Below the pieces are notes generated by a model that did no database searches, was not told the origin of the DNA, and saw only the letters and a list, made by a program, of their open reading frames with translations. The translations under genes were made by a program, and so were the position numbers. A stretch of DNA of 64,000 bases. It comes from Brenneria bubanii. Its GTDB lineage: Bacteria > Pseudomonadota > Gammaproteobacteria > Enterobacterales > Enterobacteriaceae. The stretch spans positions 1-64,000 of the forward strand of contig NZ_JAKMAJ010000007.1 of NCBI RefSeq assembly GCF_022378355.1. The letters run 5' to 3'. This document shows, in pieces, positions 32,269 to 46,625 of the stretch. How positions within the stretch are numbered: the stretch's first letter is position 1; each line of letters begins with the position of its first letter.

Positions 32269-32846
32269 TGGCGGAAAAAAGTATTGTTCAGGAAGCGAAA
32301 GACATCCAGTTAGCAATGGAGCTCATTTCTTTAGGAGCTCGATTGCAAATGTTGGAAAGCGAAACACAGTTAAGCCGTGGTCGCTTGATCAAGTTATATA
32401 AAGAACTTAGGGGAAATCCGCCCCCAAAGGGAATGCTGCCTTTTTCCACGGATTGGTTTATGACCTGGGAACAGAATATTCACTCGTCGATGTTCTACAA
32501 TGCCTACAGTTTTTTACAGAGAAACGGGCAATGCAGCGGCGTTGAAGCGGTCGTTAAGGCTTATCGCCTTTATTTGGAACAGTGTCCGCCGCAGAATGAA
32601 ACGCCTTTGCTGGCGTTAACGCGCGCGTGGACTTTGGTTCGTTTCGTTGACAGCGGCATGCTGCAGCTTTCTGCATGCAGCTGCTGCAACGGTATGTTTA
32701 TCACCCATGCCCATCAGCCGAAAAACAGTTTTGTTTGTAGCTTGTGCCAACCCCCCTCCAGAGCGGTAAAAAGACGTAAACTTTCGCAAAATCTTGCCGA
32801 TATTATACCTCAACTGCTGGATGAACAGGTAAAACACGCAGTCTGA
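32268..32846 (+). CDS. flhC: Flagellar master regulator FlhC
   Basis: A 192-residue FlhC. It has the N-terminal [18 protein letters not shown] (about 16-33), [19 protein letters not shown] (about 49-67) and the zinc-binding cysteines ACSCCNG and CSLC (about 137-160) known from the FlhDC structure. It gives DNA recognition to the FlhD4C2 complex. It is coupled to flhD and followed by a 135-base gap with a large inverted repeat before motA. Confidence 0.97.
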   Translation: MAEKSIVQEAKDIQLAMELISLGARLQMLESETQLSRGRLIKLYKELRGNPPPKGMLPFSTDWFMTWEQNIHSSMFYNAYSFLQRNGQCSGVEAVVKAYRLYLEQCPPQNETPLLALTRAWTLVRFVDSGMLQLSACSCCNGMFITHAHQPKNSFVCSLCQPPSRAVKRRKLSQNLADIIPQLLDEQVKHAV

Positions 32847-32865
32847 GCTTGGTAGCGATTTGTGA

Positions 32866-32901
32866 ATCTATCACTGTTTGTTATCGAGGACAGTGATAGA
32901 T
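32866..32901. repeat. 12-bp inverted repeat between flhC and motA
   Basis: ATCTATCACTGT (32866-32877) and ACAGTGATAGAT (32890-32901) form a perfect stem with a 12-base loop. ATCTCCTC follows, so it is not a classical terminator, but it could attenuate read-through from flhDC into motA. No sigma-28 promoter for motA is obvious in this gap. Confidence 0.7.
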
Positions 32902-32981
32902 ATCTCCTCTAGTACTTCCTGCTGCACATGCTGCGTTTTATCTCTTTTCCTGCCCACCTTTTATTCAATTAAGGATCTCTT

Positions 32982-33872
32982 GTGCTAGTAATATTGGGTT
33001 ATATCGTAATAATGGGGTCGGTGCTTGGCGGTTATCTCATGGTCGGTGGACACCTGGGCGCACTCTATCAACCCTCTGAACTATTGATCATCGGTGGGGC
33101 CGCCGTCGGTGCCTTTATCGTTGGCAACAATGGTAAAGCGATAAAAGCCACGTTGCACGCATTGCCGATATTGATGAAAAAATCCAAATACAACAAAGGG
33201 TTGTATATGGATTTAATGGCGGTGCTCTTTCGCCTGATGGCAAAGTCGCGTCAACAGGGCATGCTTTCGCTGGAGTTTGATATCGATAACCCCAAAGAGA
33301 GTGAAATATTCTCCAGTTATCCCAACATTCTGTCTGATAACAGCCTCATCGAATTCATCACTGATTACCTCCGCCTGATGGTGAGCGGCAACATGAACGC
33401 GTTTGAAATTGAAACGCTGATGGATGAAGAAATCGAAACGGTTGAGCACGAAAGCGAAGTGCCGGCTACCAGTCTGACGATGATGGGCGATGGGCTGCCG
33501 GCTTTTGGTATTGTGGCGGCGGTAATGGGCGTGGTGCACTCTCTGGCCTATGTTGACCGTCCGGCGGCGGAACTGGGGATGATGATCGCCCATGCGATGG
33601 TCGGTACTTTCCTCGGCATCCTGATGGCCTACGGCTTCGTTTCTCCGCTGGCTGCGTTATTACGTCAGAAAAATTCTGAGAAAATCAAAATATTGCAGTG
33701 CATCAAGGTCACGCTGCTTTCCAGTCTGAATGGTTATGCTCCGCAGATTGCCGTTGAATTTGGACGTAAAACCCTGTACTCCACGGAGCGCCCTTCTTTC
33801 ACGGAACTGGAAGAGCATATCCGCCGGGTGAAAGCGCCTGCTGCGCAGCAAACGTCGGGAAATGACGCATGA
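32982..33872 (+). CDS. motA: Flagellar stator protein MotA
   Basis: A 296-residue MotA with a GTG start, as in E. coli. It has four membrane segments (two near 1-55, two near 165-225), and the stator-pore segment [14 protein letters not shown]. The cytoplasmic loop interacts with FliG. With MotB it forms the proton-driven torque unit. The stop overlaps the motB start by four bases. Confidence 0.97.
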   Translation: MLVILGYIVIMGSVLGGYLMVGGHLGALYQPSELLIIGGAAVGAFIVGNNGKAIKATLHALPILMKKSKYNKGLYMDLMAVLFRLMAKSRQQGMLSLEFDIDNPKESEIFSSYPNILSDNSLIEFITDYLRLMVSGNMNAFEIETLMDEEIETVEHESEVPATSLTMMGDGLPAFGIVAAVMGVVHSLAYVDRPAAELGMMIAHAMVGTFLGILMAYGFVSPLAALLRQKNSEKIKILQCIKVTLLSSLNGYAPQIAVEFGRKTLYSTERPSFTELEEHIRRVKAPAAQQTSGNDA

Positions 33873-34918
33873 AACACCAGCATCCCATAATACGTAAAAA
33901 GCGCAAATCAGGGCATGCCGGCCATCACGGCGGCTCCTGGAAAATCGCGTATGCTGACTTTATGACGGCGATGATGGCTCTGTTTTTGGTTATGTGGTTG
34001 ATTGCGATTTCCACGCCAATGCAACTTGCCCAAATTGCTGAATATTTTCGTACACCGCTAAAAATGGCCTTGACCGGCGGCAGTAAATCCAGCGAAAGCG
34101 AAAGCATCATTCCCGGCGGTGGGGACGACCCTACGCACCAGCAGGGGGAGGTGACCAAGCGTGTTAAATCGGATTCGCCGGAAAATCGGATGGATGAAGT
34201 TCGCTTGAATCGCCTGCGTGAGCGCCTGGACCAGCTTATTGAGTCCGACCCACGCCTGCGCGCTTTGCGTCCTCATTTGCTGATCGAAATGGTGGATGAA
34301 GGTCTGCGCATTCAGATTATCGATAGCCAAAACCGTCCGATGTTCAAGACCGGCAGTTCGCAGGTAGAACCCTATATGCGGGATATTTTGCGAGCAATAG
34401 CGCCGATTTTGAATGACATTCCCAATAAGCTGAGTATTTCCGGACATACCGATGATGTCCCTTACGCTATGGGCGAACGGGGGTACAGTAACTGGGAGCT
34501 GTCCGCCGATCGCGCTAATTCCTCGCGCCGGGAGTTGATTATTGGCGGCTTGTCTGAGGGCAAAGTATTGCGCGTGGTCGGAATGGCATCGACGATGAGC
34601 CTGAAGCAGGCTGCGGATGGCAAGGCCGATATTAATCGTCGCATCAGTCTGTTAGTGCTCAACAAAGAAGCGCAAAAAAATATTGAGCATGAGAATGCTG
34701 AAAAATCGGCTCAAGACGTGGGGACGGCAGAAGATTTACGCAATATGGGATTGGAAAATCCTAAACCTGCCAGTCCATCTGCCGACAATAATAGTGATGT
34801 GGATAAAAAGGACGACAATTCTCCACAACCCGTAAATGGAGTTTCTGCTCCAGAGCGACAACAGCCGACTACTGAGTTGCCTGCCGCGCCAGACAGTCAG
34901 GCGACGCCTTCTCAATAA
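33869..34918 (+). CDS. motB: Flagellar stator protein MotB
   Basis: A 349-residue MotB. A single membrane helix ([22 protein letters not shown], about 24-45, given as a region) carries the proton-binding Asp30 (Asp32 in E. coli). The OmpA-like peptidoglycan-binding domain lies at about 150-265 ([29 protein letters not shown]). The C-terminal tail (about 280-349) is low-complexity and longer than in E. coli (308). Confidence 0.97.
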   Translation: MKHQHPIIRKKRKSGHAGHHGGSWKIAYADFMTAMMALFLVMWLIAISTPMQLAQIAEYFRTPLKMALTGGSKSSESESIIPGGGDDPTHQQGEVTKRVKSDSPENRMDEVRLNRLRERLDQLIESDPRLRALRPHLLIEMVDEGLRIQIIDSQNRPMFKTGSSQVEPYMRDILRAIAPILNDIPNKLSISGHTDDVPYAMGERGYSNWELSADRANSSRRELIIGGLSEGKVLRVVGMASTMSLKQAADGKADINRRISLLVLNKEAQKNIEHENAEKSAQDVGTAEDLRNMGLENPKPASPSADNNSDVDKKDDNSPQPVNGVSAPERQQPTTELPAAPDSQATPSQ

Positions 34919-34945
34919 GCCGCGATTCACAGCAGAGGTGACCAC

Positions 34946-36970
34946 GTGAGCATGGACATGAGTGCTTTTTATCAAACATTCTTTGATGAAGCAGATGAAT
35001 TACTGGCGGATATGGAACAGCACCTGTTGCTGTTAGATCCCCAGGCACCCGATACGGAGCAAATGAATGCCATTTTTCGGGCGGCTCACTCGATAAAAGG
35101 AGGAGCCGGGACGTTTGGTTTTACTGTATTGCAGGAGACCACGCATCTTTTAGAAAACCTACTGGATGGTGCAAGACGCGGCGAAATGCGCCTTAGCACT
35201 GATATTATCAACCTGTTTTTGGAAACTAAAGACATTATGCAGGATCAGTTGGACGCCTATAAAACCGCGCAGGAGCCCAATGCCGAGAGCTTTGAGTATA
35301 TCTGTCAGGCTCTGCGCCAACTGGCATTAGAGTCTCAGGCGGCAAGCGCCGCGCCTCAGACCACGACTGGGTCAGCCGCCGAGGATAACTCGGCCGCGGC
35401 TAAAACGCCTGCGGAAGTCGGGCAGGGCGAGATGCGAATCGCGCTCACCGGGCTTAAGCCGCAGGAAATTCCGCAAATGCTGGAAGAGCTCGGCAATCTG
35501 GGTACGGTGAAAGATCCGCAGCAGACGGATAGCAGCGTCGAGGTGACGTTGGAGACTTCCGCCAGCGAGGATGATATCAGCGCGGTGCTGTGTTTTGTGT
35601 TGGAGCCTGATCAAATCAATTTTCATTCGGCTGCAACGTCCGCGCAACCTGAGCCGGCGGCGGTTGAAGCGACGCCTGCTGTTGAAGCGCCGGCCGCACC
35701 TGCAACCCCCGATCCTGCGCCGACTCAGGCGGCGCCGGCCGCCAAACCGCATCCCGCGCCCAGTGCCGGGAAACACAAAGCGGGCGACACCAGTATTCGC
35801 GTGGCGGTAGAAAAAGTGGATCAGTTGATCAACCTGGTTGGCGAGCTGGTGATTACCCAGTCGATGCTGGCGCAGCGCTCAAGCGAGCTGGATCCGGTCG
35901 CGCATGGCGACTTGCTCAATAGCATGGGGCAGTTGGAACGTAATGCCCGCGATTTACAAGAATCCGTGATGTCCATCCGTATGATGCCGATGGAATACGT
36001 ATTCAGCCGTTTCCCGCGTCTGATTCGCGATCTGGCCGCCAAGCTGGATAAAAAGGTAGAGCTGACATTACTCGGCAGCTCTACCGAACTGGATAAGAGC
36101 CTGATCGAACGCATTATCGACCCGCTTACCCACCTGGTGCGCAATAGTCTTGATCACGGTATCGAATCGCCTGAGAAACGGATTGCCGCGGGCAAGCCTG
36201 AAGTGGGCAATTTGACGCTGTCTGCCGAGCATCAGGGTGGAAATATTTGCATTGAGGTCATCGATGACGGCGCCGGTCTGAATCGTGAAAGAATTTTGGC
36301 GAAAGCGCTTTCGCAAGGGTTGGCGGTGAGTGACAGCATGTCCGATGAGGAAGTCGGCATGTTGATCTTCGCGCCTGGCTTCTCTACCGCGGAGAAAGTG
36401 ACCGACGTTTCCGGCCGCGGCGTTGGCATGGATGTGGTGAAACGTAATATCCAGGAAATGGGCGGTCACGTTGAAATTCATTTCCAGGCAGGGAAAGGCA
36501 CCACAATCCGAATCCTGTTGCCGCTTACATTGGCGATCCTTGACGGTATGTCCGTGAAGGTCAATAACGACGTGTTTATCCTACCGCTTAACGCCGTAAT
36601 GGAATCGCTGCAGCCCCAGGCCGAAGACATCTATCCTCTGGCCGGCGGTGAACGCGTTTTGCAGGTGCGCGGCGAGTATTTACCGTTGGTTGAACTGTTC
36701 CATATCTTTGATGTCGATGGCGCGAAAACCGATCCGATCCAGGGCATAGTGGTGATATTGCAAAGCGCGGGGCGGCGTTATGCGCTGTTGGTCGATCAGC
36801 TCATCGGACAGCATCAGGTTGTCGTCAAGAATCTGGAAAGTAATTACCGCAAGGTGCCAGGTGTTTCCGGCGCGACTATTTTAGGCGACGGTAGTGTTGC
36901 GCTGATTGTGGATGTTTCAGCATTACAGGCGCTTAATCGTGAAAAACGCGTGGTTGAAACCGCTGCTTAA
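34946..36970 (+). CDS. cheA: Chemotaxis histidine kinase CheA
   Basis: A 674-residue CheA starting at GTG (MSMDMSAFYQTFFDEADELL). Domains: P1 with the phosphorylated His48 (AAHSIKGGAG), P2 (about 155-225), an Ala/Pro-rich linker (about 230-270), P3 dimerisation, the P4 kinase with N box (HLVRNSLDHGIE) and G boxes (DDGAGLN, GRGVGMDVV), and the P5 CheW-like domain. It phosphorylates CheY and CheB under receptor control. It forms an operon with cheW, 24-33 bases downstream. Confidence 0.97.
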   Translation: MSMDMSAFYQTFFDEADELLADMEQHLLLLDPQAPDTEQMNAIFRAAHSIKGGAGTFGFTVLQETTHLLENLLDGARRGEMRLSTDIINLFLETKDIMQDQLDAYKTAQEPNAESFEYICQALRQLALESQAASAAPQTTTGSAAEDNSAAAKTPAEVGQGEMRIALTGLKPQEIPQMLEELGNLGTVKDPQQTDSSVEVTLETSASEDDISAVLCFVLEPDQINFHSAATSAQPEPAAVEATPAVEAPAAPATPDPAPTQAAPAAKPHPAPSAGKHKAGDTSIRVAVEKVDQLINLVGELVITQSMLAQRSSELDPVAHGDLLNSMGQLERNARDLQESVMSIRMMPMEYVFSRFPRLIRDLAAKLDKKVELTLLGSSTELDKSLIERIIDPLTHLVRNSLDHGIESPEKRIAAGKPEVGNLTLSAEHQGGNICIEVIDDGAGLNRERILAKALSQGLAVSDSMSDEEVGMLIFAPGFSTAEKVTDVSGRGVGMDVVKRNIQEMGGHVEIHFQAGKGTTIRILLPLTLAILDGMSVKVNNDVFILPLNAVMESLQPQAEDIYPLAGGERVLQVRGEYLPLVELFHIFDVDGAKTDPIQGIVVILQSAGRRYALLVDQLIGQHQVVVKNLESNYRKVPGVSGATILGDGSVALIVDVSALQALNREKRVVETAA

Positions 36971-37003
36971 CAATAAATAGAAGGTTGATGAAAGGTGGAA
37001 AAC

Positions 37004-37501
37004 ATGACTGGACTTGCAAACGTCACGAAATTGACGGGTGAAACTGTAGGACAGGAGTTCTTAATTTTTACTCTGGGTGATGAAGAGTACGGCGTTGATA
37101 TCTTAAAGGTGCAGGAAATCCGCGGCTATGATCAGGTAACCCGTATTGCCAATACACCTGCTTTCATTAAAGGTGTCACTAATCTGCGCGGTGTGATTGT
37201 GCCCATCGTCGATCTGCGTATTAAGTTTGCTCAGCAGGAAGTCGATTACGATGACAATACCGTCGTTATCGTGTTAAATCTCGGACAGCGCGTTGTCGGC
37301 ATTGTCGTTGATGGCGTATCCGACGTGCTTTCTTTAACCGCCGATCAGATTCGCCCGGCGCCGGAATTTGCCGTCACATTGTCAACCGAGTATCTGACAG
37401 GGCTGGGGTCGTTAGGTGAAAGGATGCTGATTCTGGTCGATATTGAAAAGCTGCTCAGCAGTGAAGAAATGGCGCTGGTCGACAGCGTATTGAAAGTATG
37501 A
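37004..37501 (+). CDS. cheW: Chemotaxis coupling protein CheW
   Basis: A 165-residue adaptor linking receptors to CheA. It carries [37 protein letters not shown] and [15 protein letters not shown]. The ATG at 37004 is chosen because it follows AAAGGTGG and matches E. coli MTGM; an in-frame GTG three codons earlier overlaps the ribosome site. A GC-rich stem-loop follows. Confidence 0.97.
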   Translation: MTGLANVTKLTGETVGQEFLIFTLGDEEYGVDILKVQEIRGYDQVTRIANTPAFIKGVTNLRGVIVPIVDLRIKFAQQEVDYDDNTVVIVLNLGQRVVGIVVDGVSDVLSLTADQIRPAPEFAVTLSTEYLTGLGSLGERMLILVDIEKLLSSEEMALVDSVLKV

Positions 37502-37514
37502 GTTAGCTGTTTCT

Positions 37515-37541
37515 GCGTGGGGCTATCTGACGGCCCCACGC
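37515..37541 (+). terminator. Terminator after cheW
   Basis: GCGTGGGGC (37515-37523) and GCCCCACGC (37533-37541) form a nine-pair GC stem followed by a pyrimidine-rich stretch (CTTTCCCTTCTT). It ends the motABcheAW unit before the receptor gene's own promoter. Confidence 0.75.
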
Positions 37542-37577
37542 CTTTCCCTTCTTAATATCCCGCCATTCGAAAAATCA

Positions 37578-37604
37578 TAAAGATATCCGTCGCCATGCCG
37601 ATAC
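37578..37604 (+). promoter_or_regulatory. Sigma-28 promoter of the second chemoreceptor gene
   Basis: TAAAGATA (37578-37585), 11 bases, then GCCGATAC (37597-37604). This is close to the FliA consensus TAAAGTTT-N11-GCCGATAA. It places the mRNA start near 37611 and so rules out the longer reading frame beginning at 37595. Confidence 0.88.
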
Positions 37605-37636
37605 TACCGATAGTCGATCTACTCAAGGGATATGAA

Positions 37637-39322
37637 ATGTTCAGTCGCATGAAGGTTGTTACAAGTTTGATACTTATATTGGTGCTATTTGGCGCGCTTC
37701 AGCTGATTTCGGCCAGCTTATTTTTTGATTCATTGAAAGCAGATAACGAGATTTTTAGTTCAACTCAGGTTCTTAATCAGAAAAAATCAGAGCTGGACGC
37801 AACGTGGTCATACTTGCTGCAAACACGAAATACATTAAACCGCGCTGGTATTCGCATTGCGTTAGATAAAGAAGGACAGGGGGCCGGCGCCGCGTTTGAT
37901 GAGCTGCTCGCGCTGGCCAAACAGCAGTTGAATTCGGCGGCCGCGCATTTCAGCAATTATGAAAAAACGGCGCTGGTGTCGCAGCAGGATCCGGCCGCCG
38001 CCGCCTCGGTAAGAGCGCACTTTGCGGCATTACATCAGGCTTTGTCTGAACTGGCCCAGTACCTTGGCAACAATGAATTTGAAAAATTTGTCGAGCAGCC
38101 CACCCAGGCATTTCAGGACAACTTTGAAAAAGCCTATTACGCCTATCAGGCGGATAGTGAAAAGTTGCACCAGTCGGGGATCGTGGAAAACAGGGCGGCC
38201 TATGACTCCGCGCTTTGGGTACTCGGCGCCATCATTATTTTGGTGGTGTTCCTGGTATTGATCGCATGGTTCGGCATTCAGAAATTAATTGTTCGGCCGC
38301 TTCATGTCATTGTTGAACATATTCGTCATCTTGGCAGGGGCGATCTGACGCAAACCATCAGTTTCCACAGCAAGAATGAAATGGGCGTATTGGCGGATAG
38401 CATTCGCAACATGCAGAGTGAGTTTGTGACCACGGTAAGCGCGGTGCGGCAGGGAACCGATGCAATTTATACCGGCGCCACCGAAATCAGCGCGGGCAAC
38501 AATAATCTCTCTTCGCGGACAGAAGAACAAGCCGCTTCACTGGAAGAAACAGCGGCCAGTATGGAGCAACTGACTTCCACGGTGAAACAGAATGCCGAGA
38601 ATGCCCGGCAGGCCAGCCAACTGGCGTTGAGCGCTTCGGAAACGGCGCAGAAGGGCGGCAAGGTTGTCGATAACGTGGTGAGAACCATGCACAACATTGC
38701 GGGCAGCTCTCAGAAAATCGCCGACATCACCAGTGTGATCGACGGCATTGCGTTTCAAACCAATATTCTGGCGCTGAACGCGGCGGTGGAAGCCGCTCGT
38801 GCCGGGGAACAAGGTCGTGGTTTTGCGGTTGTCGCCGGCGAAGTGCGTAATCTGGCGCAGCGCAGCGCGCAGGCCGCAAAAGAAATTAAAGGTTTAATTG
38901 AAGATTCTGTAAATCGTGTCGATGAAGGTTCTGTACTGGTTGAAAGCGCGGGCGAAACGATGCAGGAAATCGTCAGCGCGGTAACCCGAGTAACCGACAT
39001 CATGGGCGAGATCGCTTCCGCCTCTGATGAACAAAGTAAAGGCATTGATCAGGTCAGTCAGGCCGTTACCGAGATGGATAGCGTCACACAGCAAAACGCC
39101 GCGCTAGTTGAAGAGTCGGCCTCTGCCGCCGTGGCGTTGGAAGAACAGGTGAGAATTCTCAATCAGGCTGTGGCGGTGTTTCGTATTGCTGATGTACATG
39201 GCAATGCTTACTCATCGCCACGGGTAGAGAACCGTAAGAAACCGGCCTTGTTGGCTGTACCTGAAAATATGGATAAAAAAATAAAAGACAAGCAGTCATC
39301 AGAGAATTGGGAAACATTTTAA
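37637..39322 (+). CDS. Methyl-accepting chemotaxis protein in the che operon
   Basis: From the ATG at 37637 ([17 protein letters not shown]), preceded by AAGGGA, the receptor is 561 residues. TM1 lies at about 7-27, a periplasmic four-helix domain at about 28-190, TM2 at about 196-218 ([16 protein letters not shown]), then HAMP and the conserved signalling tip. It ends NWETF for CheR/CheB. It has the place of tar in E. coli; the ligand-binding residues do not allow an aspartate assignment. It is class 3, with its own sigma-28 promoter. Confidence 0.95.
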   Translation: MFSRMKVVTSLILILVLFGALQLISASLFFDSLKADNEIFSSTQVLNQKKSELDATWSYLLQTRNTLNRAGIRIALDKEGQGAGAAFDELLALAKQQLNSAAAHFSNYEKTALVSQQDPAAAASVRAHFAALHQALSELAQYLGNNEFEKFVEQPTQAFQDNFEKAYYAYQADSEKLHQSGIVENRAAYDSALWVLGAIIILVVFLVLIAWFGIQKLIVRPLHVIVEHIRHLGRGDLTQTISFHSKNEMGVLADSIRNMQSEFVTTVSAVRQGTDAIYTGATEISAGNNNLSSRTEEQAASLEETAASMEQLTSTVKQNAENARQASQLALSASETAQKGGKVVDNVVRTMHNIAGSSQKIADITSVIDGIAFQTNILALNAAVEAARAGEQGRGFAVVAGEVRNLAQRSAQAAKEIKGLIEDSVNRVDEGSVLVESAGETMQEIVSAVTRVTDIMGEIASASDEQSKGIDQVSQAVTEMDSVTQQNAALVEESASAAVALEEQVRILNQAVAVFRIADVHGNAYSSPRVENRKKPALLAVPENMDKKIKDKQSSENWETF

Positions 39323-39473
39323 CAAAGATTGTAGAGCTAGCGGGATACATGCAGCTTGCCTGACTGACACCTAAGTCAGATCTGTTTGCCGCCGTATTCC
39401 GGCATATGCTTCAACGTGTGATTCCCGGCTAGTCTCGCCGGTTGCGTAAGCTTTCAGCGCAGTGCATCACACC

Positions 39474-39500
39474 ACCCAGCAAAATGCAGCGTTAGTAGAA
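39474..39500 (+). pseudogene. Relic of another chemoreceptor gene
   Basis: In the 350-base gap between the receptor gene and cheR, nine codons read TQQNAALVE, the conserved signalling-domain segment also found in both intact receptors here. Stop codons and unrelated sequence surround it. Enterobacteria often have a second receptor (tap, trg-like) in this place, so this looks like what is left after deletion. The rest of 39323-39672 has an 18-bp inverted repeat and no gene. Confidence 0.6.
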
Positions 39501-39541
39501 TACGTATCGCGGTTTGTCATCACGCGCTACCGACATACAGC

Positions 39542-39583
39542 GTCAAATAGTCATCTTGTTTCATGACAAGATGACTATTTGAC
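39542..39583. repeat. 18-bp perfect inverted repeat upstream of cheR
   Basis: GTCAAATAGTCATCTTGT (39542-39559) and ACAAGATGACTATTTGAC (39566-39583) are perfect complements around a six-base loop. It lies 90 bases before cheR. AT content is moderate and no T-run follows. It may act as an attenuator, a protein site or a scar of a mobile element. Confidence 0.9.
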
Positions 39584-39672
39584 AAATGATACAAAGACAA
39601 ACCTGCTATAGCTGTAAGGGAAGTCCAGATTGGAAAAGACAACAGTAAAAATAGATAGTTGGGCGGTTTAAT

Positions 39673-40547
39673 ATGAAGAGCACACCATCGCAAAATCGCC
39701 CCGAACAAGCGTCTGTCTTGACTCAGATGGTGGATCGGTTGCCGCTGTCGGATGTTCATTTCCGGCGGATCAGTCAGCTCATCTATCAGCGGGCGGGTCT
39801 TGTGCTGGCCGACCACAAGAGAGAAATGGTTTACAACCGTCTGGTCAGGCGACTGCGTTTGCTTGGGATCAACGATTTTGGCCAATACCTGGCATTATTG
39901 GAATCCGACCCCAACAGCGCTGAATGGCAGGCCTTTATTAATGCCTTGACGACCAACCTGACGGCATTTTTCCGTGAAGCGCATCATTTCCCCATCCTGG
40001 CGGAACATGCCCGCAAACGGCCGAATGGTTACAGCATATGGAGTACGGCGGCATCGACGGGCGAGGAGCCATATTCTCTCGCCATGACGCTGGCCGAAGT
40101 TTTTGGTAATAAAGCCAGTAGTAGCTGTAAGGTCGTGGCCAGCGATATTGACACTCAGGTATTGGAAAAAGCCGCAGCCGGGGTTTATCGGCAGGAAGAA
40201 TTGCGCTCGCTTTCCCCACAGCAACTACAGCGCTTTTTTTTACGTGGCACCGGGCCGCATAGCGGGCTGGTGAGAGTCAGGCCGGAACTGGCGTCGATGG
40301 TGCATTTCCAGCAGCTAAACCTGCTGGCGCCAGAGTGGTCCGTTCCTGCGCCTTTCGATGCCATTTTCTGCCGTAATATCATGATTTATTTTGATAAAGA
40401 AACGCAGGAGCGTATTTTGCGTCGCTTTGTCCCGCTGCTTAAGCCGGGCGGACTGTTATTTGCCGGACATTCAGAGAATTTCAGCCAGATTAGTCGAGAG
40501 TTTTATTTGCGCGGGCAGACTGTCTATGGACTGGCTAAGGAAAAGTA

Positions 40548-40548
<1 letters not shown>
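39673..40548 (+). CDS. cheR: Chemotaxis methyltransferase CheR
   Basis: A 291-residue S-adenosylmethionine-dependent receptor methyltransferase. It has the N-terminal helical domain ([20 protein letters not shown]), [16 protein letters not shown], the AdoMet-binding [20 protein letters not shown] (about 117-136) and [18 protein letters not shown]. It methylates receptor glutamates, using the NWETF tether of the neighbouring receptor. The stop overlaps the cheB start by one base. Confidence 0.97.
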
Positions 40549-42030
<1,482 letters not shown>

Positions 42031-42039
42031 GGGGATCTT

Positions 42040-42687
42040 ATGAAGCCACATCCAATGCCGCCCGTAAACGATACTGCTTCCGCCACCGAGATTATTTCTC
42101 GTATTGGCCAGTTGACCCGTATGCTGCGCGATAGCCTGCGGGAACTGGGGCTGGACAGTGCGATAGCCGAAGCGGCGGAAGCAATTCCTGATGCTCGCGA
42201 TCGGCTTGATTATGTTGTCCAAATGACTGCTCAGGCGGCGGAACGGGCGCTAAGTTGCGTTGAAGCCGCGCAGCCGCGTCAGAATCAGTTGGAAGCCGAT
42301 GCCAAGTCACTGAAGTCTCGTTGGGATGAATGGTTTGAAAATCCGATAGAGTTGGCTGACGCGCGTGTATTAGTAACCGACACGCGTCAATACCTGGAAG
42401 GGGTTCCGGAGCATACTGCATTCACCAATGCACAACTGCTGGAAATCATGATGGCTCAGGATTTCCAGGATCTCACCGGGCAGGTTATCAAACGCATGAT
42501 GGATGTCGTTCAGGAAATTGAGAAACAGTTACTGATGGTGCTGTTGGAAAATATTCCTGAAAAGCAGGCTGAGCCTAAACGCGCCAACGATGGTTTGCTT
42601 AATGGTCCGCAAGTGGATAAAAGCGCGGCAGGCGTCGTCTCCAATCAGGATCAGGTTGACGACCTGCTAGACAGCCTGGGCTTTTAA
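42040..42687 (+). CDS. cheZ: CheY-P phosphatase CheZ
   Basis: A 215-residue CheZ, like the E. coli protein in length. It has [20 protein letters not shown], the phosphatase motif [20 protein letters not shown] (about 140-160, with the catalytic Gln) and the CheY-binding C-terminal peptide [12 protein letters not shown]. It dephosphorylates CheY-P. It ends the cheRBYZ unit, before a strong terminator. Confidence 0.97.
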   Translation: MKPHPMPPVNDTASATEIISRIGQLTRMLRDSLRELGLDSAIAEAAEAIPDARDRLDYVVQMTAQAAERALSCVEAAQPRQNQLEADAKSLKSRWDEWFENPIELADARVLVTDTRQYLEGVPEHTAFTNAQLLEIMMAQDFQDLTGQVIKRMMDVVQEIEKQLLMVLLENIPEKQAEPKRANDGLLNGPQVDKSAAGVVSNQDQVDDLLDSLGF

Positions 42688-42726
42688 GCCATCAATAGCT
42701 AGTTATTTACGCTATTTTCCTTTATG

Positions 42727-42760
42727 GTGGCGGACAGAGTTTTTGTCCGCCACATTTTTT
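42727..42760 (+). terminator. Terminator after cheZ
   Basis: GTGGCGGACA (42727-42736) and TGTCCGCCAC (42744-42753) form a ten-pair stem, and six T follow (42755-42760). The remaining 130 bases to flhB should hold the class 2 promoter; an exact FlhDC site could not be set by eye. Confidence 0.92.
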
Positions 42761-42890
42761 ATGCTGATTCATCACTATCCATCAAACAGTCGACTGTTTT
42801 CCCCTTTTTTCTCTCCATCATAATTAGCGCTATTTGTCATGCTAGGCAGAAAATTGCTACCTCAATCCGAAATATCAGGAAAAGCGCGTC

Positions 42891-44034
42891 GTGGCTGAAG
42901 AAAGTGATCTTGAGAAAACAGAAGCGCCCACAGCCCATCGGGAAGAAAAAGCGCGTGAAGAAGGTCAGATACCCCGATCCAGAGAGCTGACCTCCGTATT
43001 GTTGTTAGTTGCCGGTCTCTCGATTATGTGGTTTGGCGGGGCAAATATGGCCCGCAAGCTATCGGTCATGATTGCTCAAGGATTTCGCTTTGAACATGAA
43101 CTGATAAGCAATGACAAGCAAATGCTTACGCAACTCGACATTTTGCTTAAGCAGGCGGTTTCAGCGCTGTTGCCCTTTATGGGCGGTACACTGCTGGTCG
43201 CGATAGCCTCGCCGATGTTGTTGGGCGGCGTTCTTTTTTCGACCAAGTCGTTCAAGTTCGATTTAAGCAAGATGAATCCGCTTAGCGGTCTGAAACGTAT
43301 GGTTTCATCCCAGACGCTTGCTGAGTTGTTTAAAGGCGTTCTGAAATCGGTGATCGTCGGGGGCATTGCCGGGTGGTATTTGTGGCACCACTGGCGAGGA
43401 ATATTGCACCTGATCTCCGAACCGCCCATCACCGCATTTGGCGATGCGATGGAAATGGTTTTCTTTTGCGGGTTATTCGTCCTGCTAGGGCTGATTCCCA
43501 TGGTGGCTTTCGATGTGTTCTGGCAGATCTGGAGTCATATTAAAAAATTGCGTATGACTAAACAGGAAATACGCGACGAACATAAAGAACATGACGGAGA
43601 CCCGCACGTCAAAGGACGTATCCGCCGGCAGCAGCGAGAAATGGCGAAGCGACGGATGATGGCGGATGTCCCCAAAGCCAATGTCATCGTCACCAACCCG
43701 ACGCATTATGCCGTCGCGCTGCAATATGACGATAAAAAAATGAGCGCGCCTAAATTATTAGCCAAAGGGACCAATGAGATCGCGCTGCGTATCCGCGAAT
43801 TGGCCAAAGAGCATCGCATTCCTATCCTGGAAGCGCCGCCATTGGCTCGGGCGCTTTATCGGCATACAGAGATTGGCCAAAATATACCGGCGCAGCTGTA
43901 TGCCGCCGTTGCCGAAGTATTGGCATGGGTTTATCAACTTAAACGCTGGCGTCGGGAAGGCGGATTGATCCCGAAGAAACCTAAACATTTACCGGTACCG
44001 GCTGAGCTGGACATTGCTAGAGAGAATACAACTG

Positions 44035-44042
<8 letters not shown>
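42891..44042 (+). CDS. flhB: Flagellar export switch protein FlhB
   Basis: A 383-residue FlhB from a GTG start (MAEESDLEKTEAPTAHREEKAREEG). It has four membrane segments (about 30-210) and the cytoplasmic autocleavage site NPTH in VTNPTHYAVAL (about 268-278). Cleavage switches export from rod-hook to filament substrates, together with FliK. flhA starts eight bases before its end. Confidence 0.97.
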
Positions 44043-46121
<2,079 letters not shown>

Positions 46122-46125
<4 letters not shown>

Positions 46126-46625
46126 GCCAGATAGCGGACAAACTCAGAGAATATCGCCTGACGGGCATCATCATGCGCCCGCGCTGTGCTCATTTGGCCT
46201 GGCGTCGCTATCTGATGGCCGCAATGACTGTGTTTTTTCTGTCTAGTGTCGATTGCGCACAGGCTCAAGGCAGCGGCGGTAGCTGGGGAGATGAAGGGAA
46301 ACACTGGGTCGTAACCCAGCGCGGCAGAGCCGCCGTTTCCCCTATTTTCCGGGCATCGGAGAAACTTCCACAAACCACGCGAGTGACGTCAGTGCACTGG
46401 CAGTACAGGCTGACGAGAAAGGCCATTCCTTCTGGATTGAAAGTGATGCTGTGCACGGCCATTCGCTGTATGGAGCTACACGGCGGGAAAGGCAGCAGCC
46501 TGGCATTTAACGGAGATTGGGCTGGAAATGAATTTTACTTTTCGTTCTTTCTGCCAGGCAAGGGGGTAATAAAACCGCCGATTCGGGTATTCAACTCACA
46601 ATTGATTGTTAACTATCAGCATTAA
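46122..46625 (+). CDS. flhE: Flagellar protein FlhE
   Basis: A FlhE-like periplasmic protein. The TTG at 46122 overlaps the flhA stop and gives 167 residues; an ATG at 46173 is also possible and would place the signal peptide (YLMAAMTVFFLSSVDCAQAQG) close to the N-terminus. The mature part has SWGDEGKHWVVTQRGRAAVSP, VHWQYRLT and ends RVFNSQLIVNYQ, like E. coli FlhE. FlhE limits proton leak through the export gate. Its end overlaps the convergent flgN by four bases. Confidence 0.88.

Noticed and set aside
37595..37636. Longer N-terminus for the receptor gene before cheR
   Set aside because: The extra codons overlap the -10 of the sigma-28 promoter, so they cannot be on its mRNA.
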